Positions 42,469 to 51,054 of a stretch of DNA of 64,000 nt are shown here, piece by piece. The notes under the pieces were generated by a model. That model was not told the DNA's origin and ran no database searches. It worked only from the letters and a program-made list of their open reading frames with translations. Numbering within the stretch: the stretch's first letter is position 1; every line of letters starts with the position of its first letter. The DNA is from Betaproteobacteria bacterium (GTDB lineage Bacteria > Pseudomonadota > Gammaproteobacteria > Burkholderiales > Usitatibacteraceae): the NCBI GenBank assembly GCA_016790765.1, contig JAEUMZ010000125.1:1-64000 (forward strand). The letters run 5' to 3'. The position numbers were made by a program, and so were the translations under genes.

Positions 42469-43908
42469 ATGCCAAGCATTCAGTCGCTAGCGCGCGGACA
42501 TGTTTTGCAGGAGTACCGCTTTGACCAGTTGCTGGGAGTGGGCGGTTTCGGACTGACCTACCTCGCCACGGACGAGAATCTCAACCTGCCTGTTGCCATC
42601 AAGGAGTATCTGCCTTCTGACATTGCACGCCGCGACGAAGATTCATCTGTCAGGCCGGCCCATGAATCAGTCAAGGAGAACTTTGAGTGGGGCCTTCGGC
42701 GCTTTCTCGATGAAGCGCGCACGCTGGCCGCATTCCATCACCCAAACATTGTTCGCGTCATGCGCTATTTCCAGGCTAATTCCACGGCGTACATGGTCAT
42801 GGAATTTGTCGAAGGCGCACCCCTCTCCGAGTGGGTCAAGACCCGGCGCCCTCTTTCACAACGCGCCATCGAAACATTGATACGGCCGCTGGTGCACGGC
42901 TTGCAAGTCGTCCACAAGGCAGGCTATCTTCATCGCGACATCAAGCCTGGCAACATTTACGTCCGTGCAGATGGGAGTCCGGTCTTGCTGGACTTCGGTG
43001 CCGCACGCTCGACTTTGGGGCGATCGGAGTTGACCGCGGTCGTTAGCCCCGGCTATGCACCTGTTGAACAGTACAGCGAGTCCAGCCCACAAGGACCATG
43101 GAGCGACCTCTACGCCTTGGGGGGCGTGATGTATTGGCTGGTCACTGGAAACAAGCCGGTAGATGCGACCGCACGATTGCGGGATGATCCGCAACCCAAG
43201 GCCGCGACGATTGGCGATTCGAGACTCTATACACCAGGGTTTCTGAACGCCATTGATTGGGCACTGGAGCCAGACGATCGAAAGCGACCACGTCACGGAG
43301 ACGACTTCCTGGCGATGCTGCTGACAGTGGCGCAGCCGGGGGATGTCGCAGCACAGGACGACAGGACTCTTACATTGCCGGTCGCGAATATTCCATACAT
43401 GGACGACGCGCCCACTCAACCTGCATCTGTGTCGATTGATGCCGCCCAATTGAAAGACATCGAGTCGGAACTTGCGAAGCGAATCGGTCCGCTGGCATCG
43501 GTTCTGCTGAAGAAGGCCGTCAGGGCACAGCCAACCATCGATGGCGTCATTGCGCAGGTCGCCAGAGAAATCGACGACGACAACGAGCGCACGCTATTCA
43601 CAAAGAAAGTCCGCGGCAATACGCAGCCTCCCTCTTTGCCATCCGGTCGCTCAAGCAATACGGAAATTGCGACCCAAATCGCGGCAACGCGATTTGACCT
43701 TTCGGTGCTTGAACGCGCCGAGCGGCGGCTCGCACAGCACATAGGCGCCATCGCGCGGGTGATTGTCAAGAAGGCGGCAATGAAAGCGCGTGACGAAGGA
43801 GAGCTCTACCTGATCATTGCTGACGAAATCAACGACCCGGTGGATCGCAAAGCCTTTATCAAGAAAGCCATTTCAGCCTCTGGAAAGTCCGGCCCGCAAA
43901 TTAGTTGA
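42469..43908 (+). CDS. serine/threonine protein kinase with duplicated C-terminal module
   Basis: 479-residue Hanks-type kinase. The glycine loop LGVGGFGLTYLA (22-33), Lys45 (VAIKEYLP), catalytic HRDIKPGN (His155-Asn162), metal-binding DFG at Asp175-Gly177 and APVEQY are all intact, so it should be active. No transmembrane helix is seen. After a linker, two related ~55-residue helical units occur at about 328-383 and 411-470, each reading E-x2-L-(A)-(K/Q)-x-I-G-(P/A)-(L/I)-A-x-V-(L/I)-(L/V)-KKA and ending in a KAFIKKA-like helix. They may bind the upstream HAMP protein or substrates. Translationally close to the haem sensor (9-nt gap). Confidence 0.92.
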   Translation: MPSIQSLARGHVLQEYRFDQLLGVGGFGLTYLATDENLNLPVAIKEYLPSDIARRDEDSSVRPAHESVKENFEWGLRRFLDEARTLAAFHHPNIVRVMRYFQANSTAYMVMEFVEGAPLSEWVKTRRPLSQRAIETLIRPLVHGLQVVHKAGYLHRDIKPGNIYVRADGSPVLLDFGAARSTLGRSELTAVVSPGYAPVEQYSESSPQGPWSDLYALGGVMYWLVTGNKPVDATARLRDDPQPKAATIGDSRLYTPGFLNAIDWALEPDDRKRPRHGDDFLAMLLTVAQPGDVAAQDDRTLTLPVANIPYMDDAPTQPASVSIDAAQLKDIESELAKRIGPLASVLLKKAVRAQPTIDGVIAQVAREIDDDNERTLFTKKVRGNTQPPSLPSGRSSNTEIATQIAATRFDLSVLERAERRLAQHIGAIARVIVKKAAMKARDEGELYLIIADEINDPVDRKAFIKKAISASGKSGPQIS

Positions 43909-43985
43909 ACCCCCCGATTGCGGGATGACATCGCCAGGAGAATCAGTGGATTGCGCCTCTGTGACTGGTCAGCGTGGTGAGCATG

Positions 43986-45110
43986 CTAAGGCTTGACAAT
44001 GATCCTGACCGCTTCTCCAAAGTGCAGGCGGTCGAATCCTTCGTTGATTTCTGCCAACGGCAGAATGCCACTGCGAAGTCGATCAACCGGCAGCCTCCCC
44101 TGACGAAACAATGAAATGCATCTCGCAATGTCTCGTTGCGGTACTGCCGTGCCGATATAACTTCCCTTCAAGGTACGCTCCTCGGCGACCAGATTGACCG
44201 GCGGAAGGCGAAACACCTGATCCGGCGCTGGTAGTCCGGCAGTGGTAGTCGTTCCGCCTCGCCGCGTCACCTTGAACGCGAGTTCCAAGGCGGCTACGGC
44301 ACCCGCCGTCTCAATGGCATGATCCACACCGCCTGATGTGAGTCCACGAACCTGTTCTGCACAGTCCGGATCACTGGCATCCACTACCTCCGTGGCGCCC
44401 AGTTGCCCAGCGAGGTCCAATTTTGAAGTCATTCGATCGATCGCAACGATCCGCTGGGCGCCAGCGCACCTGGCGGCGAGCAGCGCCGCCAGTCCAACTC
44501 CGCCGAGACCCACAATTGCGACGGACTGCCCGGCTCGAATGGACGCTGTGTTGACCACGGCGCCGAAGCCGGTCAAGACCGCGCACCCAAACAGTGCGGC
44601 ATCTTCATAGGACAATGTCGAGTCCACTTTCACCAGCGATCGCCTCGACACGACGGCATACTCGGAAAATGCCGAACAACCCAAGTGATGATTCAGCGAA
44701 CCGTCCCGGTTCGAAATTCGCCGCTTGCCGCCCAATAGGGTTCCTGCACCGTTGGCTGCGGCACCCGGCTCGCACAATGCAGGCCTTCCTTCGGCACATG
44801 GCGGGCAGTGACCACAACTGGGCATGAACACCAAGACCACCCGTTCGCCGATCTGCAGGTCTTCAACGCCCGGCCCGAACTCGCAGACTTCGCCCGCCGC
44901 CTCATGACCCAAGAGCATGGGCATGGGCCTTGGTCGCTTGCCTTCAATGACCGACAAATCTGAGTGGCACAGCCCCGCGGCATGAATTCGGACCAAGACT
45001 TCCCCTGGCCCGGGCGCATCAAGCTCCACCCACTCGATCGAGAGGGGTTTGGAGGCCGAGAACGGCGGTGCTGCCCCCATGTTTCGCAAAACGGCGCCCA
45101 AGCACTTCAT
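43986..45110 (-). CDS. zinc-dependent alcohol dehydrogenase (medium-chain)
   Basis: 374-residue MDR-family oxidoreductase. Catalytic zinc ligands lie in AAGLCHSDL and LLGHEAAGEV. The structural zinc site is CGHCPPCAEGRPALC, and the NAD(P)-binding motif is GLGGVGL. It resembles class III-type alcohol dehydrogenases, but no glutathione-specific feature is evident. ATG 45110 overlaps the galE stop in an ATGA junction, so the two genes form an operon. A role in sugar or alcohol metabolism for the polysaccharide locus is inferred only from position. Confidence 0.88.
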   Translation of the reverse strand: MKCLGAVLRNMGAAPPFSASKPLSIEWVELDAPGPGEVLVRIHAAGLCHSDLSVIEGKRPRPMPMLLGHEAAGEVCEFGPGVEDLQIGERVVLVFMPSCGHCPPCAEGRPALCEPGAAANGAGTLLGGKRRISNRDGSLNHHLGCSAFSEYAVVSRRSLVKVDSTLSYEDAALFGCAVLTGFGAVVNTASIRAGQSVAIVGLGGVGLAALLAARCAGAQRIVAIDRMTSKLDLAGQLGATEVVDASDPDCAEQVRGLTSGGVDHAIETAGAVAALELAFKVTRRGGTTTTAGLPAPDQVFRLPPVNLVAEERTLKGSYIGTAVPQRDIARCISLFRQGRLPVDRLRSGILPLAEINEGFDRLHFGEAVRIIVKP

Positions 45111-46129
45111 GATCCAAAACCATCCGGGTTCATGGACTGCCAGCGCCAATGGTCAGCGCACATGCGGTCTATGTCGTACTCGGCCGTCCACCCGAGAAGC
45201 GTCCTGGCAAGCGACGGGTCCGCATAGCATGCGGCCACATCACCAGGCCTGCGCGGCGCAATGCGATACGGTACGGGGCGCCCTGAAGCCCGCTCGAATG
45301 CCTTTACGATATCCAGGACGGAATATCCCTTGCCAGTGCCGAGATTGACGGTCAACAGCCTGTCGCCACGTTCCAGGACATCCAGCGCCTTCAAGTGTCC
45401 GCGCGCCAAGTCAACCACATGGATATAGTCGCGCACGCCGGTTCCGTCCGTCGTTGGGTAGTCGTCTCCGAATATGGACAACTGCGGCAGTTTGCCGACG
45501 GCTACTTGGGCAACATATGGCATCAGGTTGTTGGGAACGCCTGCCGGATCCTCACCAATCAATCCGCTCTCATGCGCGCCGACTGGATTGAAGTACCTGA
45601 GCAGCGCAAATCTCCAACGTGGGTCCGATTTCGAGAGATCCCTCAGAATGTCGCACACCATCAACTTGCTGCGACCATATGGATTGGTCACCTTTAGTGG
45701 AAAGTCCTCGCGGATTGGAACCCGTTCAGGGTCCCCATAGACGGTTGCAGAAGAACTGAACACAAGTGTCCGCACTCCTGCCCGTTCCATGGCGCGCAAC
45801 AAGGCAAGTGTGCCCTGGACGTTGTTCTCATAGTAGTCAATCGGTCGCTCGACCGACTCACCGACCGCCTTGAGTCCTGCAAAGTGGATGACCGCATCGA
45901 ACTTGCGGCTGGAAAAGACCGCGTCCAGCAACACTTGGTCGCGTACATCGGCGCGAACGAAGTCGACACTCCGGCCCGTGATGCGCTGTACCCGCCGCAG
46001 ACTCTCCTGGTTGCTGTTGCAAAGGTTGTCCACCACCGCAACGTGGTCCCCCCTGGACAGGAGTTCGACGCACATGTGCGATCCAATGAACCCTGCACCG
46101 CCCGTCACCAAAACGGAACGCAGTGTCAT
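45107..46129 (-). CDS. galE: UDP-glucose 4-epimerase
   Basis: Interconverts UDP-glucose and UDP-galactose, and possibly the N-acetyl forms, to feed exopolysaccharide synthesis. The 340-residue short-chain dehydrogenase-fold protein has the NAD motif TGGAGFIGSH at its N-terminus, catalytic S-x24-YGRSK and the GalE-typical RYFNPVGAHESGLIGEDP and DGTGVRDYIHVVDLARGH. ATG 46129 was chosen because it directly precedes LRSVLVTGGAGFIG. It is divergent from the XrtA block B genes, with a 244-nt control region between them. Confidence 0.95.
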   Translation of the reverse strand: MTLRSVLVTGGAGFIGSHMCVELLSRGDHVAVVDNLCNSNQESLRRVQRITGRSVDFVRADVRDQVLLDAVFSSRKFDAVIHFAGLKAVGESVERPIDYYENNVQGTLALLRAMERAGVRTLVFSSSATVYGDPERVPIREDFPLKVTNPYGRSKLMVCDILRDLSKSDPRWRFALLRYFNPVGAHESGLIGEDPAGVPNNLMPYVAQVAVGKLPQLSIFGDDYPTTDGTGVRDYIHVVDLARGHLKALDVLERGDRLLTVNLGTGKGYSVLDIVKAFERASGRPVPYRIAPRRPGDVAACYADPSLARTLLGWTAEYDIDRMCADHWRWQSMNPDGFGS

Positions 46130-46373
46130 GGCCGATCTCTCTGACCAGGGCACAGATCACGGGTGCTGCGGACCGTGGATGCCATCGAATATCGTAGATA
46201 ATAGGATTGTGGGTAGTTGTGCTGCGACATGGGGTGCGCCAAAACGTTGTCGTCCGCGGAACCAGTGGTGCCGATTGTTGTTGTTGGAACGATCCGGACA
46301 GCGGCCTCAGACTACGGCAGCGCTCACAGGATCCGTTCCGGTTTGGGCCATCCAACCGACCTTGGGGGAGATT

Positions 46374-47012
46374 ATGTCATTGCGAACCAAAGATCGAAAT
46401 GCAGTGCGCGCAGGCGCTTGCCTCTGCGCGACCTTCCTGTTCATGGGATTGTTGGCCGGATGTGGGATGAATCGCTTTCCGCCTGCTCCTGCCCTAGCAG
46501 CGTCGCCCGACTATCGATATGTCATCGGTCCGGGTGATACGCTGAATATCGTGGTTTGGCGTAATCCGGAATTGAGCACCACGATTCCCGTGCGGCCGGA
46601 TGGAAAGATTGCGGCGCCGCTGGTTGAGGACCTCGTGGCGATCGGCAAGGACCCGACCACACTTGCGCGCGATGTTGAAAAGGCCTTGTCCAAGGTGATT
46701 CGCGATCCGGTTGTTACTGTGGTTGTGACCAATTTCGTCGGGCCCTACAGCGAGCAAATTCGTGTCATCGGAGAGGCCGCACGTCCGCAGGTGCTGCCGT
46801 ACCGTCAGAAGATGACCTTGCTTGATGTCATGATTGCAGTAGGTGGCGTCACGGAGTTTGCGGATGGAAATGGCGCCTCGATCCTTCGGACGGTGGAAGG
46901 CAACAAGCAGTACTCCGTGCGCATACGGGACTTGGTCAAGAAGGGGGATGTCAGTGCCAATGTGGAAATGAGGCCTGGAGATGTCGTCATCATTCCCCAG
47001 AGCTGGTTCTAA
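46374..47012 (+). CDS. XrtA/PEP-CTERM system exopolysaccharide export protein (Wza-like)
   Basis: 212-residue outer-membrane polysaccharide export lipoprotein. The signal sequence ends GLLAGC, with the lipidated Cys at about residue 30. A Poly_export domain follows (YVIGPGDTLNIVVWRNPELSTTIPVRPDGKIAAPLVEDLVAIG) and a SLBB domain (VRVIGEAARPQVLPYRQKMTLLDVMIAVGG) ends with RPGDVVIIPQSWF. GGGGGAG precedes ATG 46374. The open frame upstream is non-coding. First gene of XrtA block B, followed by the chain-length determinant. Confidence 0.93.
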   Translation: MSLRTKDRNAVRAGACLCATFLFMGLLAGCGMNRFPPAPALAASPDYRYVIGPGDTLNIVVWRNPELSTTIPVRPDGKIAAPLVEDLVAIGKDPTTLARDVEKALSKVIRDPVVTVVVTNFVGPYSEQIRVIGEAARPQVLPYRQKMTLLDVMIAVGGVTEFADGNGASILRTVEGNKQYSVRIRDLVKKGDVSANVEMRPGDVVIIPQSWF

Positions 47013-47060
47013 CGGACTGTCACCATGGATTTCACCACACGAGGGTAGAGCGAGAGTCGA

Positions 47061-48617
47061 ATGGAGGAGATCTATCGCCAGGCGATGATCAAGCTGCGCG
47101 GCATGTGGCAATTCCGCTGGCTCGGTCTTACGACCGCGTGGTTGGTCGGGGCGGCCGGTGTCGTGGGCGTGATCCTGATGCCAGACCGATATGAAGCATC
47201 GGCACGCATTTTCGTCAATACCGCGTCGATCCTGAAGCCGTTGATGACCGGTCTGACGGTCATGCAGAACGAGGACCAGCAGATCGCCATGCTGAGTCGC
47301 GTGGTGATCAGCCGGCCCAATGTAGAAAAGCTCGTCCAACTGGCGGGCATGGATGCCGAAACCAAGTCGAAAGACCAGTTTGACAGCTTGGTCGACACTG
47401 TGTCCACCAAGCTCAAAATCATGGGTAGCGGTCGTGACAACATTTACACGCTGAGTTTCCGGGACACAAATCCGGAGCGTGCGAAGCGCGTTGTCCAGCT
47501 GTTTTCCACCATGTTCATCGAATCCGGACATGGAGGAAAGGCCACCGATACCGACGCGGCAAAGAAATTCATCGACGAGCAAATCGCAATCTACGAGAAG
47601 AAACTCCAGGAGGCCGAAAACCGGCTCAAGGAGTTCAAGTTGAGGTCCCTCAGCCAGGGCAGCGGAGAGATCAGCAGTCATTTCGCCAGAATGGCGGAGA
47701 CCAGCGGCCTGATGGAACGAGCGCAATTGGACTTGCGTGAAGCTGAAAATATGCGGGATACATACCGTCGACAACTCGCAGCCGAAGAGTCTGCCCCTCT
47801 CGCGCCCGGCATGGCGGCGCCGTCCGCAGTCTTGTCGGAATTGGATGGCCGTATTGATGCCATGCGCCGCAACCTAGATGGCTTGCTGCAACGCTATACC
47901 GAAAGCCACCCTGATGTCGTCGGTGCGCAGCGGGTAATCCGCGAACTCGAGGAGCAACGCGCACAGGCGGCATCGTCTCAGCGTCGACCCGGTGGCGGGG
48001 TTCCCGTATTCGGCGCGCCTCGCGCCACGGAGCAGCTCAAAGTCTCGCTGGCGACTTCGGAAGCCGCGGTCGCATCGCTTCGCGCCAGGGTTGCCGAGTA
48101 CTCCAATCGATATGCAAAGTTGAAAGCTGCGGCTGGACAAATGCCCCAGCTTGAGGCGGAGTTGGCGCAGCTGAACCGCGACTATGAGGTGAACAAGAAG
48201 AATTACGAAACCCTGGTATCCCGACGCGAGTCGGCGACAATTTCCGGTGACATGCAGGCCGTTTCAGGCGTGGCGGATTTCAGGCTGATCGACCCGCCGC
48301 GCGTCTCGCCCAAACCTGTCGCACCGAACAGGGTCTTGCTGATTCCGGTCGCACTGCTGGCTGCGTTGGCGGCGGGGCTTGGCGCCGCATACTTGGCGAG
48401 AGAAATCCGGCCGGCGTTTTTTGACGCTCGCTCTTTGGCAGAGGCAACCGGACTTCCCATCCTAGGCTCAGTCAGTATGGTCATCAATGATGACCGAAAG
48501 ACAGTTGAAAGGCGTAGCCTGATTCGCTTTTTGGGTGGCGTCGGGGCACTCGTTGGAACATATGTCGTGGGATTTGCTGCCGTGGCCTGGTATGCCGCGA
48601 ATCGGTCGCTAGGGTAG
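47061..48617 (+). CDS. XrtA system polysaccharide chain-length determinant (Wzz-type)
   Basis: 518-residue inner-membrane co-polymerase. TM1 lies at about residues 20-40 and TM2-3 at about 428-450 and 490-510. The periplasmic part between them is largely coiled coil (for example EKKLQEAENRLKEFKLRSLSQG and the AEYSNRYAKLKAAAGQMPQLEAELAQLNRDYEVNKKNYETL stretch). Wzz proteins set polysaccharide chain length and partner with the tyrosine autokinase encoded next. GAGGAG-like sequence precedes ATG 47061. The gene ends two bases before the kinase gene. Confidence 0.92.
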   Translation: MEEIYRQAMIKLRGMWQFRWLGLTTAWLVGAAGVVGVILMPDRYEASARIFVNTASILKPLMTGLTVMQNEDQQIAMLSRVVISRPNVEKLVQLAGMDAETKSKDQFDSLVDTVSTKLKIMGSGRDNIYTLSFRDTNPERAKRVVQLFSTMFIESGHGGKATDTDAAKKFIDEQIAIYEKKLQEAENRLKEFKLRSLSQGSGEISSHFARMAETSGLMERAQLDLREAENMRDTYRRQLAAEESAPLAPGMAAPSAVLSELDGRIDAMRRNLDGLLQRYTESHPDVVGAQRVIRELEEQRAQAASSQRRPGGGVPVFGAPRATEQLKVSLATSEAAVASLRARVAEYSNRYAKLKAAAGQMPQLEAELAQLNRDYEVNKKNYETLVSRRESATISGDMQAVSGVADFRLIDPPRVSPKPVAPNRVLLIPVALLAALAAGLGAAYLAREIRPAFFDARSLAEATGLPILGSVSMVINDDRKTVERRSLIRFLGGVGALVGTYVVGFAAVAWYAANRSLG

Positions 48618-48619
48618 CC

Positions 48620-49528
48620 ATGAGCCTGATCGAAAGGGCTGCGCAGCGCCTTGAAGAATTGCGAAGGACGGGCGCAGCACTGAAGCCGCGCGCCCATATC
48701 GCTTCCGCAAGTCCGGAGTTGTCCACGCACGCACCGGCCGAGGTTGCTCCCGAACATTTGAAGGCCTCCCCGGAACAGCCGGCGAAAACGACACAGCGAC
48801 ACTTTGATCTCGACTTCACCGAGTTGGCGCGGCGCGCTTTCGTGACTCCTGATCTGCAGAGGTCGCGCGTGGCAGAGGAGTTCAGGATCATCAAGCGTCC
48901 GCTGATTCAGAACGCCGTGAACCGCCCGGGCAGGCCGCTCAAGAACGGCAATCTCATCATGGTGACCAGTGCCGTGCCGGGTGAAGGAAAGACCTTCACT
49001 TCTGTAAACCTTGCAATGAGCATCGTTTCCGAGTTGAACAAGACCGTCCTGCTCGTCGATGCCGACGTTGCGCGGCCATCGCTGCCGAACGTGCTCGGCA
49101 TTCCCACCGGGCCCGGTTTGATGGACTTGCTCGACAACCCGGCCACGGAAATGGCCGACGTGCTGATCCGCACGAATGTCGAAAACCTGAGCCTGCTTTC
49201 CAGCGGAAATCCGCATGCAAGAGCGACAGAACTGTTGGCCAGTGATGCCATGAGCCGGTTGCTCGATGACATGGCCCAGCGCTACCCGGATCGCATCGTC
49301 ATATTCGATTCCCCTCCCCTGCTGGTCACGACAGAATCACGCGAGCTTGCGCGCCATGCGGGCCAGGTGGTGGTGGTGGTCCACGCGGAGTCTACCCTGC
49401 AAGCTGACGTGCAGCGTGCCTTGTCGACCATCGAGCAATGCCCCGTCAAGTTGCTGGTGCTCAACCAGGCGCGAACTTTGGCCCAAGGCGCCTATGGCTA
49501 TGGTTACGGATACGGCTACGGTCGGTAG
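48620..49528 (+). CDS. XrtA-associated tyrosine autokinase (BY-kinase)
   Basis: 302-residue bacterial tyrosine kinase. The core has Walker A SAVPGEGKTF (about 117-126), Walker A' LLVDADVARPS and Walker B VIFDSPPLL. The C-terminus ends in a tyrosine cluster, five Tyr alternating with Gly before a final Arg, the autophosphorylation tail. Unlike Gram-negative Wzc the membrane part is a separate protein, the Wzz-like product upstream. Phosphorylation cycling should control polymer export. Its last 29 bases, coding the Tyr tail, overlap the start of the next gene in another frame. Confidence 0.93.
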   Translation: MSLIERAAQRLEELRRTGAALKPRAHIASASPELSTHAPAEVAPEHLKASPEQPAKTTQRHFDLDFTELARRAFVTPDLQRSRVAEEFRIIKRPLIQNAVNRPGRPLKNGNLIMVTSAVPGEGKTFTSVNLAMSIVSELNKTVLLVDADVARPSLPNVLGIPTGPGLMDLLDNPATEMADVLIRTNVENLSLLSSGNPHARATELLASDAMSRLLDDMAQRYPDRIVIFDSPPLLVTTESRELARHAGQVVVVVHAESTLQADVQRALSTIEQCPVKLLVLNQARTLAQGAYGYGYGYGYGR

Positions 49529-51044
49529 GCTGTTGGCCGCCGCCGTGGTCCTTGTGTGGCCGGCGAGTGCAGCCTCACAGGTCCAGTCACAGGAAGCGGC
49601 ACGTCAGGGCACCACCCTGTCGCCTGCGCTTGCGGTCGCCGAACGCTATTCGTCGAATGCGTTTCCGGAAGAGGCCGATCCGCGCAGGACCGCGTGGATC
49701 ACGGACCTCAGTGGTCGTCTCGTGCTCGTGCACCGAAGTGCCAGCGCCGAGGTCAGTGCGGACATGCGCTGGCAGCGCTTGTTCTATTCCAGCCTGAGTA
49801 CGCGCAACAGCACCCGAAGGTCCCTTAACGCCAGCGCGCGGATGGAACTGCTCGATGATCTTCTCGACGTGAGAGCCCGCGGCGCCGTGACGCAGCAAGG
49901 CCGCAGCGCCTTTTCGGCGTCGCTACCCGATGCATCGCAGGCCACCAACGATGGGGACCGCGTCCAGTCCCGCACCTGGACGGTGCGGCCGGACTTTCAT
50001 TCGCGCCTGGGCTCACAGGTCGTGACGCGTGCGTGGATCGATGCAATTGACAGCCGAACTGAGGAAGCAAATGCAAGAGTGCAGCGCTCCATCACCTCGG
50101 TTGCCTCGCTGGGAAGCGACCAATCGTCCGGAAATCCAATTGGCTGGTCCATTTCCGGACAGCAGCAGCGCTTTGATGCTGACGACTCAGACCGAGAAAT
50201 CAGGCGTGCTCAAGCCACGGTCCAGTGGAATCCGGGCGGCGCGTTCGGTGGATCGCTGTTCGCGGGACGCGAGACCAGCGACTTGCGGAACGGGCAAAGC
50301 AATTCCACATCGATCGTGGGGGGGGGCGTTCGCTGGATACCCAGCGAGCGGGTTGCCCTCGCCGCAACGGCAGGCAAGCGGTTCTTTGGCACGGAGTATG
50401 CGGCTGCGCTGGCGTACCGGCGCGCACTCACCGCGTTGCGCCTGACGGCGGCGCGTGACGTGGCGTACCTGGAGTCCCGTTCAGAAACCGGCGCGGCGTC
50501 TCCGTTCCTGTCGATGTTGGCAGACCTGCTGCGCGCATCGATTCCGGATCAAGGACCGCGCCAGGACGCAGCGCAAAGACGACTCCAGGACGCGGGAATC
50601 CCTGTTGCGTTGGGCGCCCCGGTGGATGCCCTGAACGCTCGCCCGTTCCTCAACCAGAGGCTCGATCTGTCGTTTCTATACACCAGCCCGCGGGACAACC
50701 TAACCTTGTCGGCTGGCTATCGAAAGCAGACGGAACTGGAGGCGAACCCGTCCGCACTGCCCAGTCCGTTCGATCCGATCCGCCAGCAAAGTGCCGGCCT
50801 CGCATGGTCGCACCGGCTGGACAGATCCATGACGCTCAACTACAGCTTCTCTTACCTGCAAACGGAGGGGATTCGGGACGGCAACCGTGAAACGACGCAG
50901 CGCCAGCATTCCCTCAGCACGTCCAAGCGCCTGGGTCCACGGTTGACCCTGTCGTTCCTCGCGCGCCACCTGGACATCAAGAGCAGTGTGATTCGTACGT
51001 ACGTTGAGAATTCCGTGGGCTGCAACCTGGACGTGCGATTCTGA
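49500..51044 (+). CDS. TIGR03016-type PEP-CTERM system-associated outer-membrane protein
   Basis: 514-residue predicted outer-membrane beta-barrel. The start MVTDTATVGRLLAAAVVLVWPASAASQ is a signal peptide. The remainder consists of alternating amphipathic strands (for example VSADMRWQRLFYSS, LTLSAGYRKQTELEA, LTLSFLARHLDIKSS) and ends in a terminal aromatic residue (CNLDVRF), as barrels do. Proteins of this family lie between the tyrosine autokinase and the ATPase in XrtA loci. The ATG at 49500 lies inside the Tyr-tail codons of the kinase gene; later in-frame starts would cut into the signal peptide. Confidence 0.85.
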   Translation: MVTDTATVGRLLAAAVVLVWPASAASQVQSQEAARQGTTLSPALAVAERYSSNAFPEEADPRRTAWITDLSGRLVLVHRSASAEVSADMRWQRLFYSSLSTRNSTRRSLNASARMELLDDLLDVRARGAVTQQGRSAFSASLPDASQATNDGDRVQSRTWTVRPDFHSRLGSQVVTRAWIDAIDSRTEEANARVQRSITSVASLGSDQSSGNPIGWSISGQQQRFDADDSDREIRRAQATVQWNPGGAFGGSLFAGRETSDLRNGQSNSTSIVGGGVRWIPSERVALAATAGKRFFGTEYAAALAYRRALTALRLTAARDVAYLESRSETGAASPFLSMLADLLRASIPDQGPRQDAAQRRLQDAGIPVALGAPVDALNARPFLNQRLDLSFLYTSPRDNLTLSAGYRKQTELEANPSALPSPFDPIRQQSAGLAWSHRLDRSMTLNYSFSYLQTEGIRDGNRETTQRQHSLSTSKRLGPRLTLSFLARHLDIKSSVIRTYVENSVGCNLDVRF

Positions 51045-51054
51045 GGAACCGGTC

